This document shows, one piece after another, positions 1 to 8,472 of a stretch of 46,452 nt of DNA. Position 1 is the first letter of the stretch; each line of letters starts with the position of its first letter. The stretch lies in contig JAFSCW010000138.1 of the NCBI GenBank assembly GCA_017436605.1, positions 1 through 46,452 of the forward strand. The letters run 5' to 3'. The position numbers and the translations under genes are program-made. This DNA comes from Clostridia bacterium. GTDB taxonomy: Bacteria; Bacillota; Clostridia; Christensenellales; Aristaeellaceae. The notes below the pieces were generated by a model. It ran no database searches, was not told the origin of the DNA, and saw nothing but the letters and a program-made list of their open reading frames with translations.

Positions 1-106
<106 letters not shown>

Positions 107-114
107 TTCCATAT

Positions 115-148
115 GAAAAAGCCTCAGACGGAAGTCTGGGGCTTTTTC
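115..148 (+). terminator. Rho-independent terminator of the rRNA operon
   Basis: The stem runs gaaaaagcc-tcagac, then a ggaa loop, then gtctgg-ggcttttt. It has an A-rich 5' flank and a T tract on the 3' side. It starts about 9 nt after the 5S 3' end. Confidence 0.9.
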
Positions 149-215
149 ATATCCGATCGATAATGTTTTACTATCCAGCCATACCAGCAAATGTGCAGCA
201 TTGTACTTGGCTAGG

Positions 216-261
216 TTGCCCGTGGGCGGCGTCCGGTGGACGCAGAGAAGCCCACGGGCAA
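216..261. repeat. Perfect 12-bp inverted repeat with nested hairpin
   Basis: TTGCCCGTGGGC (216-227) pairs perfectly with GCCCACGGGCAA (250-261). The intervening 22 nt contain a second perfect hairpin, GCGTCC-ggt-GGACGC (229-243). No T tract follows, so this is not a standard terminator. It sits between the rRNA terminator and the AraC-type gene, a 269-bp stretch in which I see no gene and no convincing promoter. Confidence 0.7.
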
Positions 262-419
262 CGCCCGGGAGCGGACACTGCAAAGCAGCATGTCTGCCTA
301 TTGATCAAATTGCAGACAAACAGAGAAGAAGCTAGGTTCACGGGAACAAACAAGCGCACAAAAAATCGGGCAATCCGCATGTGTGTATGATATGATTCTT
401 CTATCGGAGGTGAAGGTGC

Positions 420-1262
420 ATGAGTGATTGGACGGAGGGAATTTGCGGTGCATTGGCTTATATGGAAGAACATCTGACTGACGAACTGAATATCGCCGAT
501 GCGGCCAGACAGGCGTATATGTCTCCATTCCATTTTCAGCGGATGTTTTCTGCGATGTGCGGAGTCAGTGTGGGCGAATATATCCGGAATCGAAGGATGA
601 CGTTGGCGGCCGAGGATTTGCTGAACACAGACGAAAAGATTATCGACATCGCCGTGAAGTACGGCTATGATTCGCCAGATAGCTTTGCCCGCGCATTTCA
701 GCGATTTCATGGCATATTGCCTTCACAAGCCCGAAGAAGCTGCGCCAGTCTTCGCGCCTATGCACCGATCAGGATTCAGCTGACAATGAAAGGTGGTCAT
801 ATGATGGAATATCGAATTGCAGAAAAGCCTGCGTTTACTGTGATGGGCATTAAGCGTATGTTCAGCGACGAAACGAGCTATCAGAAAATCCCCGAATTCT
901 GGCTGGAAGTGATGCGCTCAGCCAATAAGCCTGTGTGCGGCATGTATGGCGTATGCATAGATCTGAAGGAAAACGAAGGAGAATTTGAGTATCTGATTGC
1001 GGACAATTACATCCCCTGGAAGGAAATTCCAGCTGGATGTGAAGTGAGGACGATTCCGGCTTCCCTGTGGGCGGTGTTTCCCTGTCGAGGGCCGCTGCCC
1101 AAAGCGCTGCAGGATGTGAATACCCGGATGTGGTCTGAGTGGCTGCCCGCCTGCAAGAGCTATCGACTTGCGGGAAACTACAATATTGAGATGTACGCGC
1201 CGCCTGCAGAAAATCCGGAGGATACGTACAGTGAAATATGGCTGCCAGTGGAAAAGATCTGA
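420..1262 (+). CDS. AraC-family regulator with GyrI-like effector domain
   Basis: A 280-residue transcription regulator. Residues about 8-107 are a two-helix-turn-helix AraC DNA-binding domain (IADAARQAYMSPFHFQRMFS, then IDIAVKYGYDSPDSFARAFQRFHG). Residues about 125-280 resemble the GyrI-like/SRPBCC small-molecule-binding domain, starting near MMEYRIAEKPAFTVMGIK. This N-terminal HTH plus C-terminal GyrI order is typical of the Rob/BltR-like sensors of drugs or other lipophilic ligands. The start follows a strong cggaggtgaagg ribosome binding site. The gene stands alone with its own terminator, so its target is not obvious. The adjacent GntR/ABC module is a possible but unproven target. The effector is unknown. 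Confidence 0.9.
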   Translation: MSDWTEGICGALAYMEEHLTDELNIADAARQAYMSPFHFQRMFSAMCGVSVGEYIRNRRMTLAAEDLLNTDEKIIDIAVKYGYDSPDSFARAFQRFHGILPSQARRSCASLRAYAPIRIQLTMKGGHMMEYRIAEKPAFTVMGIKRMFSDETSYQKIPEFWLEVMRSANKPVCGMYGVCIDLKENEGEFEYLIADNYIPWKEIPAGCEVRTIPASLWAVFPCRGPLPKALQDVNTRMWSEWLPACKSYRLAGNYNIEMYAPPAENPEDTYSEIWLPVEKI

Positions 1263-1270
1263 ATATGATG

Positions 1271-1300
1271 ACAGAGAATGCAAAGGCATTCTCTGTTTTT
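1271..1300 (+). terminator. Terminator after the AraC-type gene
   Basis: ACAGAGAATGC, a short loop around aaa, then GCATTCTCTGT followed by TTTTT. This is a perfect intrinsic terminator beginning 8 nt after the stop codon. Confidence 0.95.
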
Positions 1301-1312
1301 AATGAAATGGGG

Positions 1313-1340
1313 TTGACAAATCCTTAATTTGTGTTATTGT
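1313..1340 (+). promoter_or_regulatory. Promoter of the first GntR/ABC module
   Basis: TTGACA (1313-1318), a 16-nt spacer, then TATTGT (1335-1340). It lies directly before the palindromic operator at 1344-1359. Confidence 0.7.
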
Positions 1341-1343
1341 ATT

Positions 1344-1359
1344 ATTGTACTAGTACAAT
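1344..1359. promoter_or_regulatory. Palindromic operator, probable GntR/YtrA autoregulation site
   Basis: ATTGTACTAGTACAAT is a perfect 16-bp palindrome at the expected transcription start, 22 nt before the GntR start codon. YtrA-type GntR repressors usually bind such a palindrome at their own promoter. The TGTACTA half recurs in the promoter of the second GntR/ABC module at 42521-42547. Confidence 0.7.
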
Positions 1360-1380
1360 TGATGATGGAGGGATGGAGAC

Positions 1381-1773
1381 ATGAAATGGTCTTTCTCCAA
1401 TGATCTGCCCATCTATGCGCAGTTGATTGAGCAGATAAAAACCGGTGTGGCGACCGGAGCGTTCCCGAGGGGCGAAAGATTGCCTTCCGTCCGCGATCTG
1501 GCGATGGAAGCGGGCGTCAACCCCAATACCATGCAAAGAGCGCTCGCGCAGCTGGAAAGCGAAGGACTGGTATACAGCCAGAGAACGGCGGGGCGGTTTG
1601 TGACGGGGGATGAAGAACGCATCGGCGAGATGAAGCGCAGCCTGGCGCATGGACACATACGGGCGTTCATGGCGGCGATGAACAGCTTGTCGATTGACCG
1701 GGAGGAAGCGCTTGCGCTGCTGGAGGCGGAGTATCGAAAGGAGACGGGAGAGGATGAACATTCTGACATGTAA
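1381..1773 (+). CDS. GntR-family (YtrA subfamily) transcriptional repressor
   Basis: A 130-residue protein. Residues about 10-75 form the GntR winged helix-turn-helix (PIYAQLIEQIKTGVATGAF, then LPSVRDLAMEAGVNPNTMQR). The C-terminal region of about 50 residues is too short for a FadR or HutC ligand domain, which is the hallmark of the YtrA subfamily. These proteins normally repress an ABC transporter operon in which they are the first gene, often induced by cell-wall-active antibiotics. The neighbours fit: the ATPase start overlaps this gene by 20 nt and a permease follows. The ribosome binding site is ggagggatggag. Autoregulation through the 1344-1359 palindrome is inferred. Confidence 0.92.
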   Translation: MKWSFSNDLPIYAQLIEQIKTGVATGAFPRGERLPSVRDLAMEAGVNPNTMQRALAQLESEGLVYSQRTAGRFVTGDEERIGEMKRSLAHGHIRAFMAAMNSLSIDREEALALLEAEYRKETGEDEHSDM

Positions 1774-2449
1774 GGATCTGACCAAGAAATACGGCAGGAA
1801 GACTGCGCTTGACGGAGCGAACCTGACGATTGAATCTGGTCATATCGTGGGCCTGCTCGGCCCGAACGGCAGCGGCAAGACGACGCTGATCAAGCTGGCC
1901 AACGGTCTGCTGACGCCGGATAACGGCAGCGTTGAAGTCTGCGGGATGCGCCCCGGCAGGGAAACGCATGCGCTGGTCAGCTATCTGCCTGAGCGCGCCG
2001 TGCTGCCGCTGTGGATGACGGCGGCGCAGACGGTGGATTTTTACGCGGACTTTTATACGGATTTCAGCCGCGAAGCGGCGCAGGAAATGCTTGCGCATCT
2101 GCAGATCGATCCGAAGCAGCGGATTCGGCAGATGAGCAAGGGCACGCGCGAGAAGGTGCAGCTGATCATGGTGATGAGCCGCCGGGCAAAGCTCTATCTG
2201 CTGGATGAACCGATCGGCGGGGTGGATCCGGCGACGCGGGATTATATCCTCAATACGATCATCAGCCACTATAATCCGGAGGCAGCCGTGCTGATCTCCA
2301 CGCATCTGATCGCAGATGTGGAAAAGATTCTGGATGATGTGCTGCTGATCCGCCAGGGACAGGTCGTGATGCAGGCGCCGGTGGATCGGATTCGCGAGGA
2401 ACAAGGCATGAGTGTGGATGCGCTGTTCCGGGAGGTGTTCAAATGCTGA
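1754..2449 (+). CDS. ABC transporter ATP-binding protein (YtrB-like)
   Basis: A 231-residue ATPase. Walker A is GPNGSGKTT (residues about 36-44), the signature is a degenerate MSKGTREK in place of LSGGQ, Walker B is LYLLDEP, and the H-loop is STHL. The SKGT form of the signature is common in ATPases of GntR-linked ABC modules. The frame stays open upstream to 1694, but the ATG at 1754 is preferred because gggagagg lies just before it and the upstream frame overlaps the GntR coding sequence deeply. The last codons overlap the permease start (ATGCTGA). It should power the 275-residue permease that follows. The substrate is unknown; antimicrobial peptides or envelope stress are usual for the family. 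Confidence 0.93.
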   Translation: MNILTCKDLTKKYGRKTALDGANLTIESGHIVGLLGPNGSGKTTLIKLANGLLTPDNGSVEVCGMRPGRETHALVSYLPERAVLPLWMTAAQTVDFYADFYTDFSREAAQEMLAHLQIDPKQRIRQMSKGTREKVQLIMVMSRRAKLYLLDEPIGGVDPATRDYILNTIISHYNPEAAVLISTHLIADVEKILDDVLLIRQGQVVMQAPVDRIREEQGMSVDALFREVFKC

Positions 2450-3270
2450 GAAAACTGATGAAGCACGAGCTGCGCGCGACAGGACGCGTGATGGTGCCGA
2501 TGCTTTTGATTACGCTTATTTGCGCTGTCGGCGGCAATCTTTCCGTATATCATCTGGTGGAGAGCGGCAGCGTCGTGCTGAATTTCCTTGGGATTATGCT
2601 GCTGACGGCGTTTTTTGCGGCGCTCGCCGGCACATTCATCGTCTCATTTGTGCTGATGATTCGTCGGTTCTATCAGAATCTTCTGCGCGATGAAGGATAT
2701 CTGATGATGACGCTCCCGGTGACGGTGAATACGCATGTGCTTGGCAAGCTGCTGGTATCGGTCTTCTGGGCGGCTGTGACGGCGATTACGGCGCTGCTGG
2801 CGATGTTCATTCTGATGTTTGAACTGGAGTATGTCGATTTGATCTTCTACGATCTTGGAGAAATGCTCGCCCTGCTGCAGTTTGATGACCTGTACCTGAT
2901 GGACTATGCGGGACATGCGGCGCTTTTTGTGATCGAGGTAATGCTGCTGCTGGTTGCGGCGGATGCTTGCCTGTGCCTGCAGCTCTACGCCGCAATGGCC
3001 GCCGGACACAGCTTTACGCACCACAAGGGATTGTTCAGCGTTGCGGCCTACTTCGTCTTTGCCGCTGGATGGAGCATCCTGAAAAACGGCGCGCAGCGCG
3101 TATTTTATCTGGCGGCGCCGGATGGGATTCGTCTTGGCCTGCAGAACATCTCGGCGTTTGCGGCAACGCATATCAACATGCTGGCGATGCTTCTTCTGAC
3201 CGTGATCCCCGCAGCGCTCTGGTATGCGGTTACGATCTGGTTCCTGAAACACCGGCTGAATCTCGACTGA
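2443..3270 (+). CDS. ABC transporter permease of the first GntR/ABC module
   Basis: A 275-residue membrane protein with about six hydrophobic segments. These lie near residues 19-40, 50-73, 100-125, 160-188, 198-215 and 240-265. The soluble stretches show no enzymatic motif. It overlaps the ATPase stop by 7 nt, so the two are translationally coupled, and a terminator follows. The phrase RDEGYLMMTLPVT after the second segment resembles the 'sell-out' loop of ABC-2 type permeases in such modules. Together the GntR, ATPase and permease form a three-gene unit. Export or a sensing/detoxification role is inferred from the family, not visible in the sequence. Confidence 0.87.
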   Translation: MLRKLMKHELRATGRVMVPMLLITLICAVGGNLSVYHLVESGSVVLNFLGIMLLTAFFAALAGTFIVSFVLMIRRFYQNLLRDEGYLMMTLPVTVNTHVLGKLLVSVFWAAVTAITALLAMFILMFELEYVDLIFYDLGEMLALLQFDDLYLMDYAGHAALFVIEVMLLLVAADACLCLQLYAAMAAGHSFTHHKGLFSVAAYFVFAAGWSILKNGAQRVFYLAAPDGIRLGLQNISAFAATHINMLAMLLLTVIPAALWYAVTIWFLKHRLNLD

Positions 3271-3286
3271 GCACAGGCCATACATT

Positions 3287-3316
3287 CCCCCGGACTGAAC
3301 GGCGTCCGGGGGTTTT
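3287..3316 (+). terminator. Terminator of the first GntR/ABC operon
   Basis: CCCCCGGAC, loop tgaacggc, then GTCCGGGGG and TTTT. Confidence 0.93.
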
Positions 3317-3318
3317 CT

Positions 3319-3350
3319 GCTTTCTGTATTCATGATAGAATACAGGAAGC
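3319..3350. repeat. 13-bp inverted repeat upstream of the nucleotidyltransferase gene
   Basis: GCTTTCTGTATTC (3319-3331) and GAATACAGGAAGC (3338-3350) pair with one mismatch around a 6-nt centre. It lies 21 nt before the start codon of the next gene. It could be an operator or a 5'-leader hairpin. Confidence 0.5.
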
Positions 3351-3371
3351 AGAGCGACGGAGGCGGGAAAA

Positions 3372-4184
3372 ATGCAGTACGAAAAGGAACTAAGGAAGGC
3401 GGCGGAACATGTTCGCGCGCTGGGGTATGAGCCGGCGTATATTGCGCTGCATGGCAGCCAGAACTATGGGATGGCGCTGGATACGCCGGAGTATCGGTCG
3501 GATTATGACTATCAATGCATGGTCATTCCCTCGCTGTGGTCGCTTGTGTCGGATGAAAAAATGGTGTCGTTTACGGCGGCATACCGGGGCGGACAGATTG
3601 AGATCAGGGATATACGACGCTTTGCCCGCTCTGCGGCGAAGTGCAGTCTGGCTGCGCTGGAATGTCTGGCCACGGAGAATGAGCTGGCCATTCTGGAAGG
3701 ACAGGAAATTGAAAAGATGCGTGCGCTTGTTCCGGAGCTGCTCAGGCAGCAGCCGGAGCGGTTTGCCAAAGCCTGCCGCGGCGGATTCTATGAAAAGGAG
3801 AAGAAGCTGTGTCATCCCTTTCCGGCTGCGATGGAAAAAATCCGCGCGTACGGCTATGACGGGAAGCAGGCGCATCACATGTATAGGCTTTTGCTGATGC
3901 TGCGCGGATTTGAAAGCAGCGGAAGGATGGAGCTTGTGCCGCCGGCGGAAGCCGTTCCGCTGCTGCTGGACCTCAAGCGGGGGCGTGTGAGCCTTCAGGA
4001 AGTGAGGAAGATGATTGTCGACTGGAAAGCGGAAATGGAAAAACGGTATGATACGGTGCTGCTCCGGGCGGGAATGGAAGGGGAAAACCGTGCTGAGCAG
4101 CAGCTGATTCATTTGGCTCGAGAGGCGGTCTATCGAAATTGTATCCAGATGGAGAGATACGGCAGGATAGAGCTGAAAGCTTGA
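3372..4184 (+). CDS. Predicted nucleotidyltransferase, RlaP-like (DNA polymerase beta superfamily)
   Basis: A 270-residue protein. The N-terminal GSQNYGMALDTPEYRSDYDYQ (residues about 28-48) carries the GS...Y and [DE]xD pattern of the pol-beta nucleotidyltransferase fold as seen in the COG3541/RlaP family. The rest is largely helical and lacks other motifs I recognise. Members are proposed to act in RNA repair or to transfer nucleotides to unknown acceptors, and the substrate cannot be read from sequence. The ribosome binding site is ggaggcggg. The stop codon overlaps the -35 element of the next gene's promoter, and no terminator is visible between them. Confidence 0.75.
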   Translation: MQYEKELRKAAEHVRALGYEPAYIALHGSQNYGMALDTPEYRSDYDYQCMVIPSLWSLVSDEKMVSFTAAYRGGQIEIRDIRRFARSAAKCSLAALECLATENELAILEGQEIEKMRALVPELLRQQPERFAKACRGGFYEKEKKLCHPFPAAMEKIRAYGYDGKQAHHMYRLLLMLRGFESSGRMELVPPAEAVPLLLDLKRGRVSLQEVRKMIVDWKAEMEKRYDTVLLRAGMEGENRAEQQLIHLAREAVYRNCIQMERYGRIELKA

Positions 4185-4209
4185 CGGGAGAAAAGGAATC
4201 CCGTATAAT
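4181..4209 (+). promoter_or_regulatory. Promoter of the phosphoglycerol transferase gene
   Basis: TTGACG (4181-4186), a 17-nt spacer, then TATAAT (4204-4209). It begins inside the last codons of the preceding gene, 36 nt before the next start codon. Confidence 0.8.
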
Positions 4210-4244
4210 GATGAACATATATCGATATGGATTGAGGTTAAGAC

Positions 4245-6734
4245 ATGCGCAAATTCGGTTTGAAGGTGCTCAATTTCTTTTCTGTTTTCAGCGTCACGCT
4301 TGCAGTCTTTTTGGCAGCGCTTGCCAGATGGGTATTTATGACTTGGGCGGAGCTCCAGATGGAGGAACTTGTATATGAATTGAAGGCTCCGCTGCAGGGA
4401 ACAGGCTCCGGACTGGTGCTCAGCGGCGTGACAAATGTCATTGTGCCGGCGATGTGCGTCCTCCTGCTGATGATTGTGATGACCCGCATGCTTAAAGGCA
4501 GACGATTCTGCGTGCATACGCTGAGTGTGCTTTCCGCAGTCGCGCTGGCTGTGATCTGCTCCACACTGGTCTATGCATGGAACAGGCTGGACATGAGCGA
4601 TTATCTGGAAGCGACCGGTCAGGACTCAGAGTTTATCAGGGATCATTACATCGATCCGGCTGATGTCAGGATGACCTTCCCGCAGGAGAAACGCAATCTC
4701 GTGTATATCTTCCTGGAGTCCATTGAGACGACCTTTGCGGATCAGAACGTCGGCGGCGCGATGACGAAAAACATCATTCCGGAGCTGACTGAGCTAGCCA
4801 TGGAGGGCGAGGATTTCTCGCAGGAAGGCATGATCAATGGCGCGCATGCCCTGCAGAGCACAGGATGGACGATGGCGGGTATGTTTGCTCATACCAGCGG
4901 CCTGCCGTTGAAAATCAGCATCGACTCCAACGCGATGAACACGCAGAAGGCGTTTTTCTCCGGAATGACCAACCTCGGCGATATCCTGAAAAAGGAAGGC
5001 TATCATCAGGCGCTGATGGTCGGCTCCGACGGCGAATTCGGCGGACGAGCGCTGTATTTCCGCGAGCACGGCAATTATGACATCCTCGACTATAAGTACG
5101 CGCTGGCGGAAGAGCTCATTCCGCCGTCGCATTATGTATGGTGGGGCTATGAGGATGCTAGGCTGTTTGAAATCGCCAAGCAGGAACTGACGGAGCTTGC
5201 TGCGCAGGAGGAGCCGTTTAATCTGACGATGCTCACCGTCGATACCCATTTTGAGGATGGCTACGTCTGCGAATACTGTAGCGATACATATGGGGACGAT
5301 CAGTATTCCAACGTCATTTCCTGCTCAAGCAGGATGGTGACAGAGTTTGTCCGCTGGATTCAGGCGCAGGATTTCTACGAGAACACGACGATTGTTATCG
5401 CGGGCGATCACAGGACGATGGATTCCAATTACTGCGACACGGTTCCGGAGGATTATGTCCGCAAGGTGTATGCGACGGTGATCAATGCTGCGGCAGAAAA
5501 GACGACGGCAGAAGCGAGAGAGTATTCGACTTTTGATCTGTTCCCGACGACGCTGGCGGCCATGGGCGTGGAAATTGAGGGTGACAGGCTGGGACTGGGC
5601 GTGAATCTTTTCTCGGAGGAGAAGACAATCGTCGAAGAGTTCGGCTTATGGAGTGTCAATCGTGAGCTGCGTAAGAATTCGCCGTTCATGGAGCAGATGG
5701 GTAATATTCAGACGACCTATCCTAAGGCCACGATTCAGATTGATCCGGGCGAGAAGGACGGAACGATTCTGGTCAGCGTCTGCGATATTAGGGATGCTGA
5801 AGAAGAAATCCGCGAGATGAATATGACGCTGACTGCGGAGGACAGTCGCACGGAGACGATCCGCATGAAGCGCGGAGGCAACAAGATTTACACGGCGGAG
5901 GCCGATATTTCGCATCTGGAGCGCGGCTATGGCACGCTCACGCTGACGATGACGGGAAAATCGGGCCGGGAATACGAGCTGGAAACCTTTACGGGCAACC
6001 TCCTGATCAGCTCGGTGAACAGCCTGAAGGAATATCTGGACAGGGTTTCTGAAATGGAAGGATATTCTATTCTGATGGCTGCGGCGGATGAAATGTCGAC
6101 CGGCATGCACTGGCAGGCGAGAAAAAAGCTGGAGGAGATGGGCGTTACTTCCGGTCTGAAGAAGTCGGAGGCATACCGAAAGAGCTTCTATGCAGTAATC
6201 ACGCCGGATGGAGTCGCTGAGGAAATCAGCGAAGAGATGATTTCGACGATGGGAACGCTGCCCGATGGCAGTGAGTATTACGTTCGCAGCCGTGGCCGCA
6301 AGGCGGGCAACAAAACCGGCTGTATGATCATTATCGACGACGTGGATTACGCGCCGAGCACGCGCGGCCTCAACGTCGTGGTGTACGATCATGTAATGGG
6401 CAAGATTGCGGACGTATCGGCATTTGATACGTATCTGGTCGAGCCGAGTGCAAAAGCGTCAGTGGATGACTTCGGCGTCAGGAATCTGTATGTGACTGTG
6501 AGCGATGTCAAACTGGACAAGGAGCCGGAATGGCTGACGCTTCGTTTCTGGAGCGGCTTGAGGAAGGATACCGTGCATGAGGTTGTGATGATCAAGCAGG
6601 AAGATGGCAGCTTTGTCGGCAGGGTGAATCTGCCGTATTCTGTACTGGATAAGTGTTATATGGCGGTGTACGGCGTGAACGCCAAGAGCGAAGAGGTTCG
6701 CCTGTCTACACTGGAAAGCTGGATGCTGCTGTAA
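4245..6734 (+). CDS. OpgB/LtaS-family phosphoglycerol transferase (membrane sulfatase fold)
   Basis: An 829-residue protein with three N-terminal membrane segments (residues about 8-32, 56-82 and 88-112). A large extracellular domain follows. The domain begins with NLVYIFLESIE, whose Glu is the expected metal ligand. It has STGWTMAGMFAHTSGLPL, matching the GTGWT(I)AGM...GIPL catalytic-Thr block of phosphoglycerol transferase I (OpgB/MdoB), not the LtaS block. Metal-site residues are also visible in DTHFEDGYVC and GDHRTMDSNYC. The enzymes transfer phosphoglycerol from phosphatidylglycerol to an acceptor glycan. The last 330 or so residues lie outside the sulfatase domain and have no motif I recognise. 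The acceptor here is unknown; teichoic-acid-like or osmoregulated glycans are both possible. Confidence 0.85.
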   Translation: MRKFGLKVLNFFSVFSVTLAVFLAALARWVFMTWAELQMEELVYELKAPLQGTGSGLVLSGVTNVIVPAMCVLLLMIVMTRMLKGRRFCVHTLSVLSAVALAVICSTLVYAWNRLDMSDYLEATGQDSEFIRDHYIDPADVRMTFPQEKRNLVYIFLESIETTFADQNVGGAMTKNIIPELTELAMEGEDFSQEGMINGAHALQSTGWTMAGMFAHTSGLPLKISIDSNAMNTQKAFFSGMTNLGDILKKEGYHQALMVGSDGEFGGRALYFREHGNYDILDYKYALAEELIPPSHYVWWGYEDARLFEIAKQELTELAAQEEPFNLTMLTVDTHFEDGYVCEYCSDTYGDDQYSNVISCSSRMVTEFVRWIQAQDFYENTTIVIAGDHRTMDSNYCDTVPEDYVRKVYATVINAAAEKTTAEAREYSTFDLFPTTLAAMGVEIEGDRLGLGVNLFSEEKTIVEEFGLWSVNRELRKNSPFMEQMGNIQTTYPKATIQIDPGEKDGTILVSVCDIRDAEEEIREMNMTLTAEDSRTETIRMKRGGNKIYTAEADISHLERGYGTLTLTMTGKSGREYELETFTGNLLISSVNSLKEYLDRVSEMEGYSILMAAADEMSTGMHWQARKKLEEMGVTSGLKKSEAYRKSFYAVITPDGVAEEISEEMISTMGTLPDGSEYYVRSRGRKAGNKTGCMIIIDDVDYAPSTRGLNVVVYDHVMGKIADVSAFDTYLVEPSAKASVDDFGVRNLYVTVSDVKLDKEPEWLTLRFWSGLRKDTVHEVVMIKQEDGSFVGRVNLPYSVLDKCYMAVYGVNAKSEEVRLSTLESWMLL

Positions 6735-6747
6735 GCGAGCAGAAATC

Positions 6748-6782
6748 GGACAGCCTCTGCCTTGCAGGGGCTGTCCTGCTTT
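6748..6782 (+). terminator. Terminator after the phosphoglycerol transferase gene
   Basis: GGACAGCCTCTGC, short loop, GCAGGGGCTGTCC, followed by a weak tgcttta tail. Confidence 0.75.
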
Positions 6783-6789
6783 ATGCCGC

Positions 6790-6818
6790 TTGCGCTTCTG
6801 CATGGAATCTATTATAAT
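6790..6818 (+). promoter_or_regulatory. Promoter of the M18 aminopeptidase gene
   Basis: TTGCGC (6790-6795), a 17-nt spacer, then TATAAT (6813-6818), 40 nt before the start codon. Confidence 0.7.
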
Positions 6819-6857
6819 AGGACACAGCATATTCATTTCCCGAAAGGAGAATTTCAT

Positions 6858-8258
6858 ATGGAAAGAAAGAACGCCTGGGCTGCCTATGACGCGGCCGGCA
6901 TGGAGAAAATCGAGGCCTTTGCGAAGGCCTACTGCGCGTATATCGACGGCGGCAAGACCGAGCGCGAGTGCGTGGCGGAGTCTGTTACGGCGGCGAAGGC
7001 TGCGGGGTTTGAGGATCTGAAGGACGTGATTGCCTCCGGCAAGGCGCTGGCCGCCGGCGACAAGGTCTACGTCAACTGGATGAACAAGTCCTTCGTGTGC
7101 TTTGTCATCGGCAGCGAACCGATGGAGTCCGGCATGAACATCCTCGGCGCGCATATTGATTCCCCGCGCATCGACGTCAAGCAGAATCCGCTGTACGAGG
7201 ACAGCGATCTGGCCTATCTGGATACCCACTATTACGGCGGCATCAAGAAGTATCAGTGGGTCGCCCAGCCGCTCGCGCTGCATGGCGTGATCTGCAGGAA
7301 GGACGGCACGACCGTTACCGTCGCCATCGGCGAGGATGCCGCGGATCCGGTGTTTTACATCTCTGATCTGCTGCCGCATCTGGCGCAGGAGCAGATGACC
7401 AAGACGGCGGCGAAGGCCATCGAGGGCGAGGAGCTGAACCTGATCATTGGCGGCATGCCGGTGAAGGCGGAGGGCGAGGAGAAGGCCAGCGTGACCGCTG
7501 GCGTGCTTGCCATCCTCAAGGAGAAGTACGGCGTGGAAGAGGAGGACTTCCTCTCTGCCGAGCTGGAGATCGTTCCGGCCGGCAAGGCGCGCGAGGTCGG
7601 CTTCGACCGCAGCATGATCGCCGCCTATGGCCATGACGACCGCGTCTGCGCGTATCCGTCCATGCAGGCCGTGCTCGATTTTGAAGGCACGCCGAAGTAT
7701 ACCCTGTGCGCGGTGCTGACCGACAAGGAAGAGATCGGCTCCGTCGGCGCGACGGGTATGAATTCCCGCTTCTTTGAGAACATCGTCGCCGAGCTGTGCG
7801 ATGCTGCCGGCGCGCCGGGCGATCTGGCCCTGCGCCGCACGCTGCAGAATTCCCGCATGCTCTCCAGCGACGTTTCCGCGGGCTTTGATCCGAACTTCCC
7901 GGGCGCGTTCGAGAAGAAGAACGCCGCCTTCCTCGGCCGCGGCGTGTGCTTCAACAAGTACACCGGCAGCCGCGGCAAGTCCGGTTCCAGCGACGCGAAC
8001 GCCGAATACATCGCGCAGCTGCGCCGTATTCTGGATCAGGAGGGCGTGGCCTTCCAGACGGCGGAGCTGGGCCGCGTGGATCTGGGCGGCGGCGGAACGA
8101 TCGCCTACATGTGCGCCAAGTTCGGCATGAACGTGATTGACTCCGGCGTGGCGGTTCTGTCCATGCACGCGCCGTACGAGCTCATCAGCAAGGTCGACCT
8201 GTACGAGGCCTATCGCTGCTACTGCACGTTCCTGCGCGACGCCGAGCCGGTGAAGTAA
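6858..8258 (+). CDS. M18 family aminopeptidase
   Basis: A 466-residue cytosolic metallo-aminopeptidase of the aspartyl-aminopeptidase family. Family landmarks are LGAHIDSPRIDVKQNPL (first zinc His and Asp), YLDTHYYGGIKKYQW, LTDKEEIGSVGATGMNS (catalytic Glu pair), GRGVCFNKYTGSRGKSGSSDANAE and a C-terminal SMHAPYELISK that supplies a His ligand. The family removes N-terminal, often acidic, residues from peptides in amino-acid salvage. The reading frame is open from 6762, but ATG 6858 has an aaaggag ribosome binding site and follows the 6790-6818 promoter, so it is chosen. It is monocistronic, with a strong terminator after it. Length is normal for the family. Confidence 0.96.
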   Translation: MERKNAWAAYDAAGMEKIEAFAKAYCAYIDGGKTERECVAESVTAAKAAGFEDLKDVIASGKALAAGDKVYVNWMNKSFVCFVIGSEPMESGMNILGAHIDSPRIDVKQNPLYEDSDLAYLDTHYYGGIKKYQWVAQPLALHGVICRKDGTTVTVAIGEDAADPVFYISDLLPHLAQEQMTKTAAKAIEGEELNLIIGGMPVKAEGEEKASVTAGVLAILKEKYGVEEEDFLSAELEIVPAGKAREVGFDRSMIAAYGHDDRVCAYPSMQAVLDFEGTPKYTLCAVLTDKEEIGSVGATGMNSRFFENIVAELCDAAGAPGDLALRRTLQNSRMLSSDVSAGFDPNFPGAFEKKNAAFLGRGVCFNKYTGSRGKSGSSDANAEYIAQLRRILDQEGVAFQTAELGRVDLGGGGTIAYMCAKFGMNVIDSGVAVLSMHAPYELISKVDLYEAYRCYCTFLRDAEPVK

Positions 8259-8270
8259 TCCGCATGCATC

Positions 8271-8308
8271 GGGGACTCCCTGTAAAACGGGAGTCCTTTT
8301 CTTTTTTT
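8271..8308 (+). terminator. Terminator after the aminopeptidase gene
   Basis: GGGGACTCCC, loop tgtaaaac, GGGAGTCC, then TTTTCTTTTTTT. Confidence 0.95.
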
Positions 8309-8472
8309 GGAGCAGGGAAGGCGATGCGCGCGTATTTTTGCTGCGGATCCTGATGCGATTGCGGATTTCGGGGCTAGCCGGGACGGGCGTTCTCATGTAT
8401 AATATATTATGTATGCCTGTGTGTATTTGCATATGGGCATGGACTGATATCATAGGTCTCGGGTGGATATAT

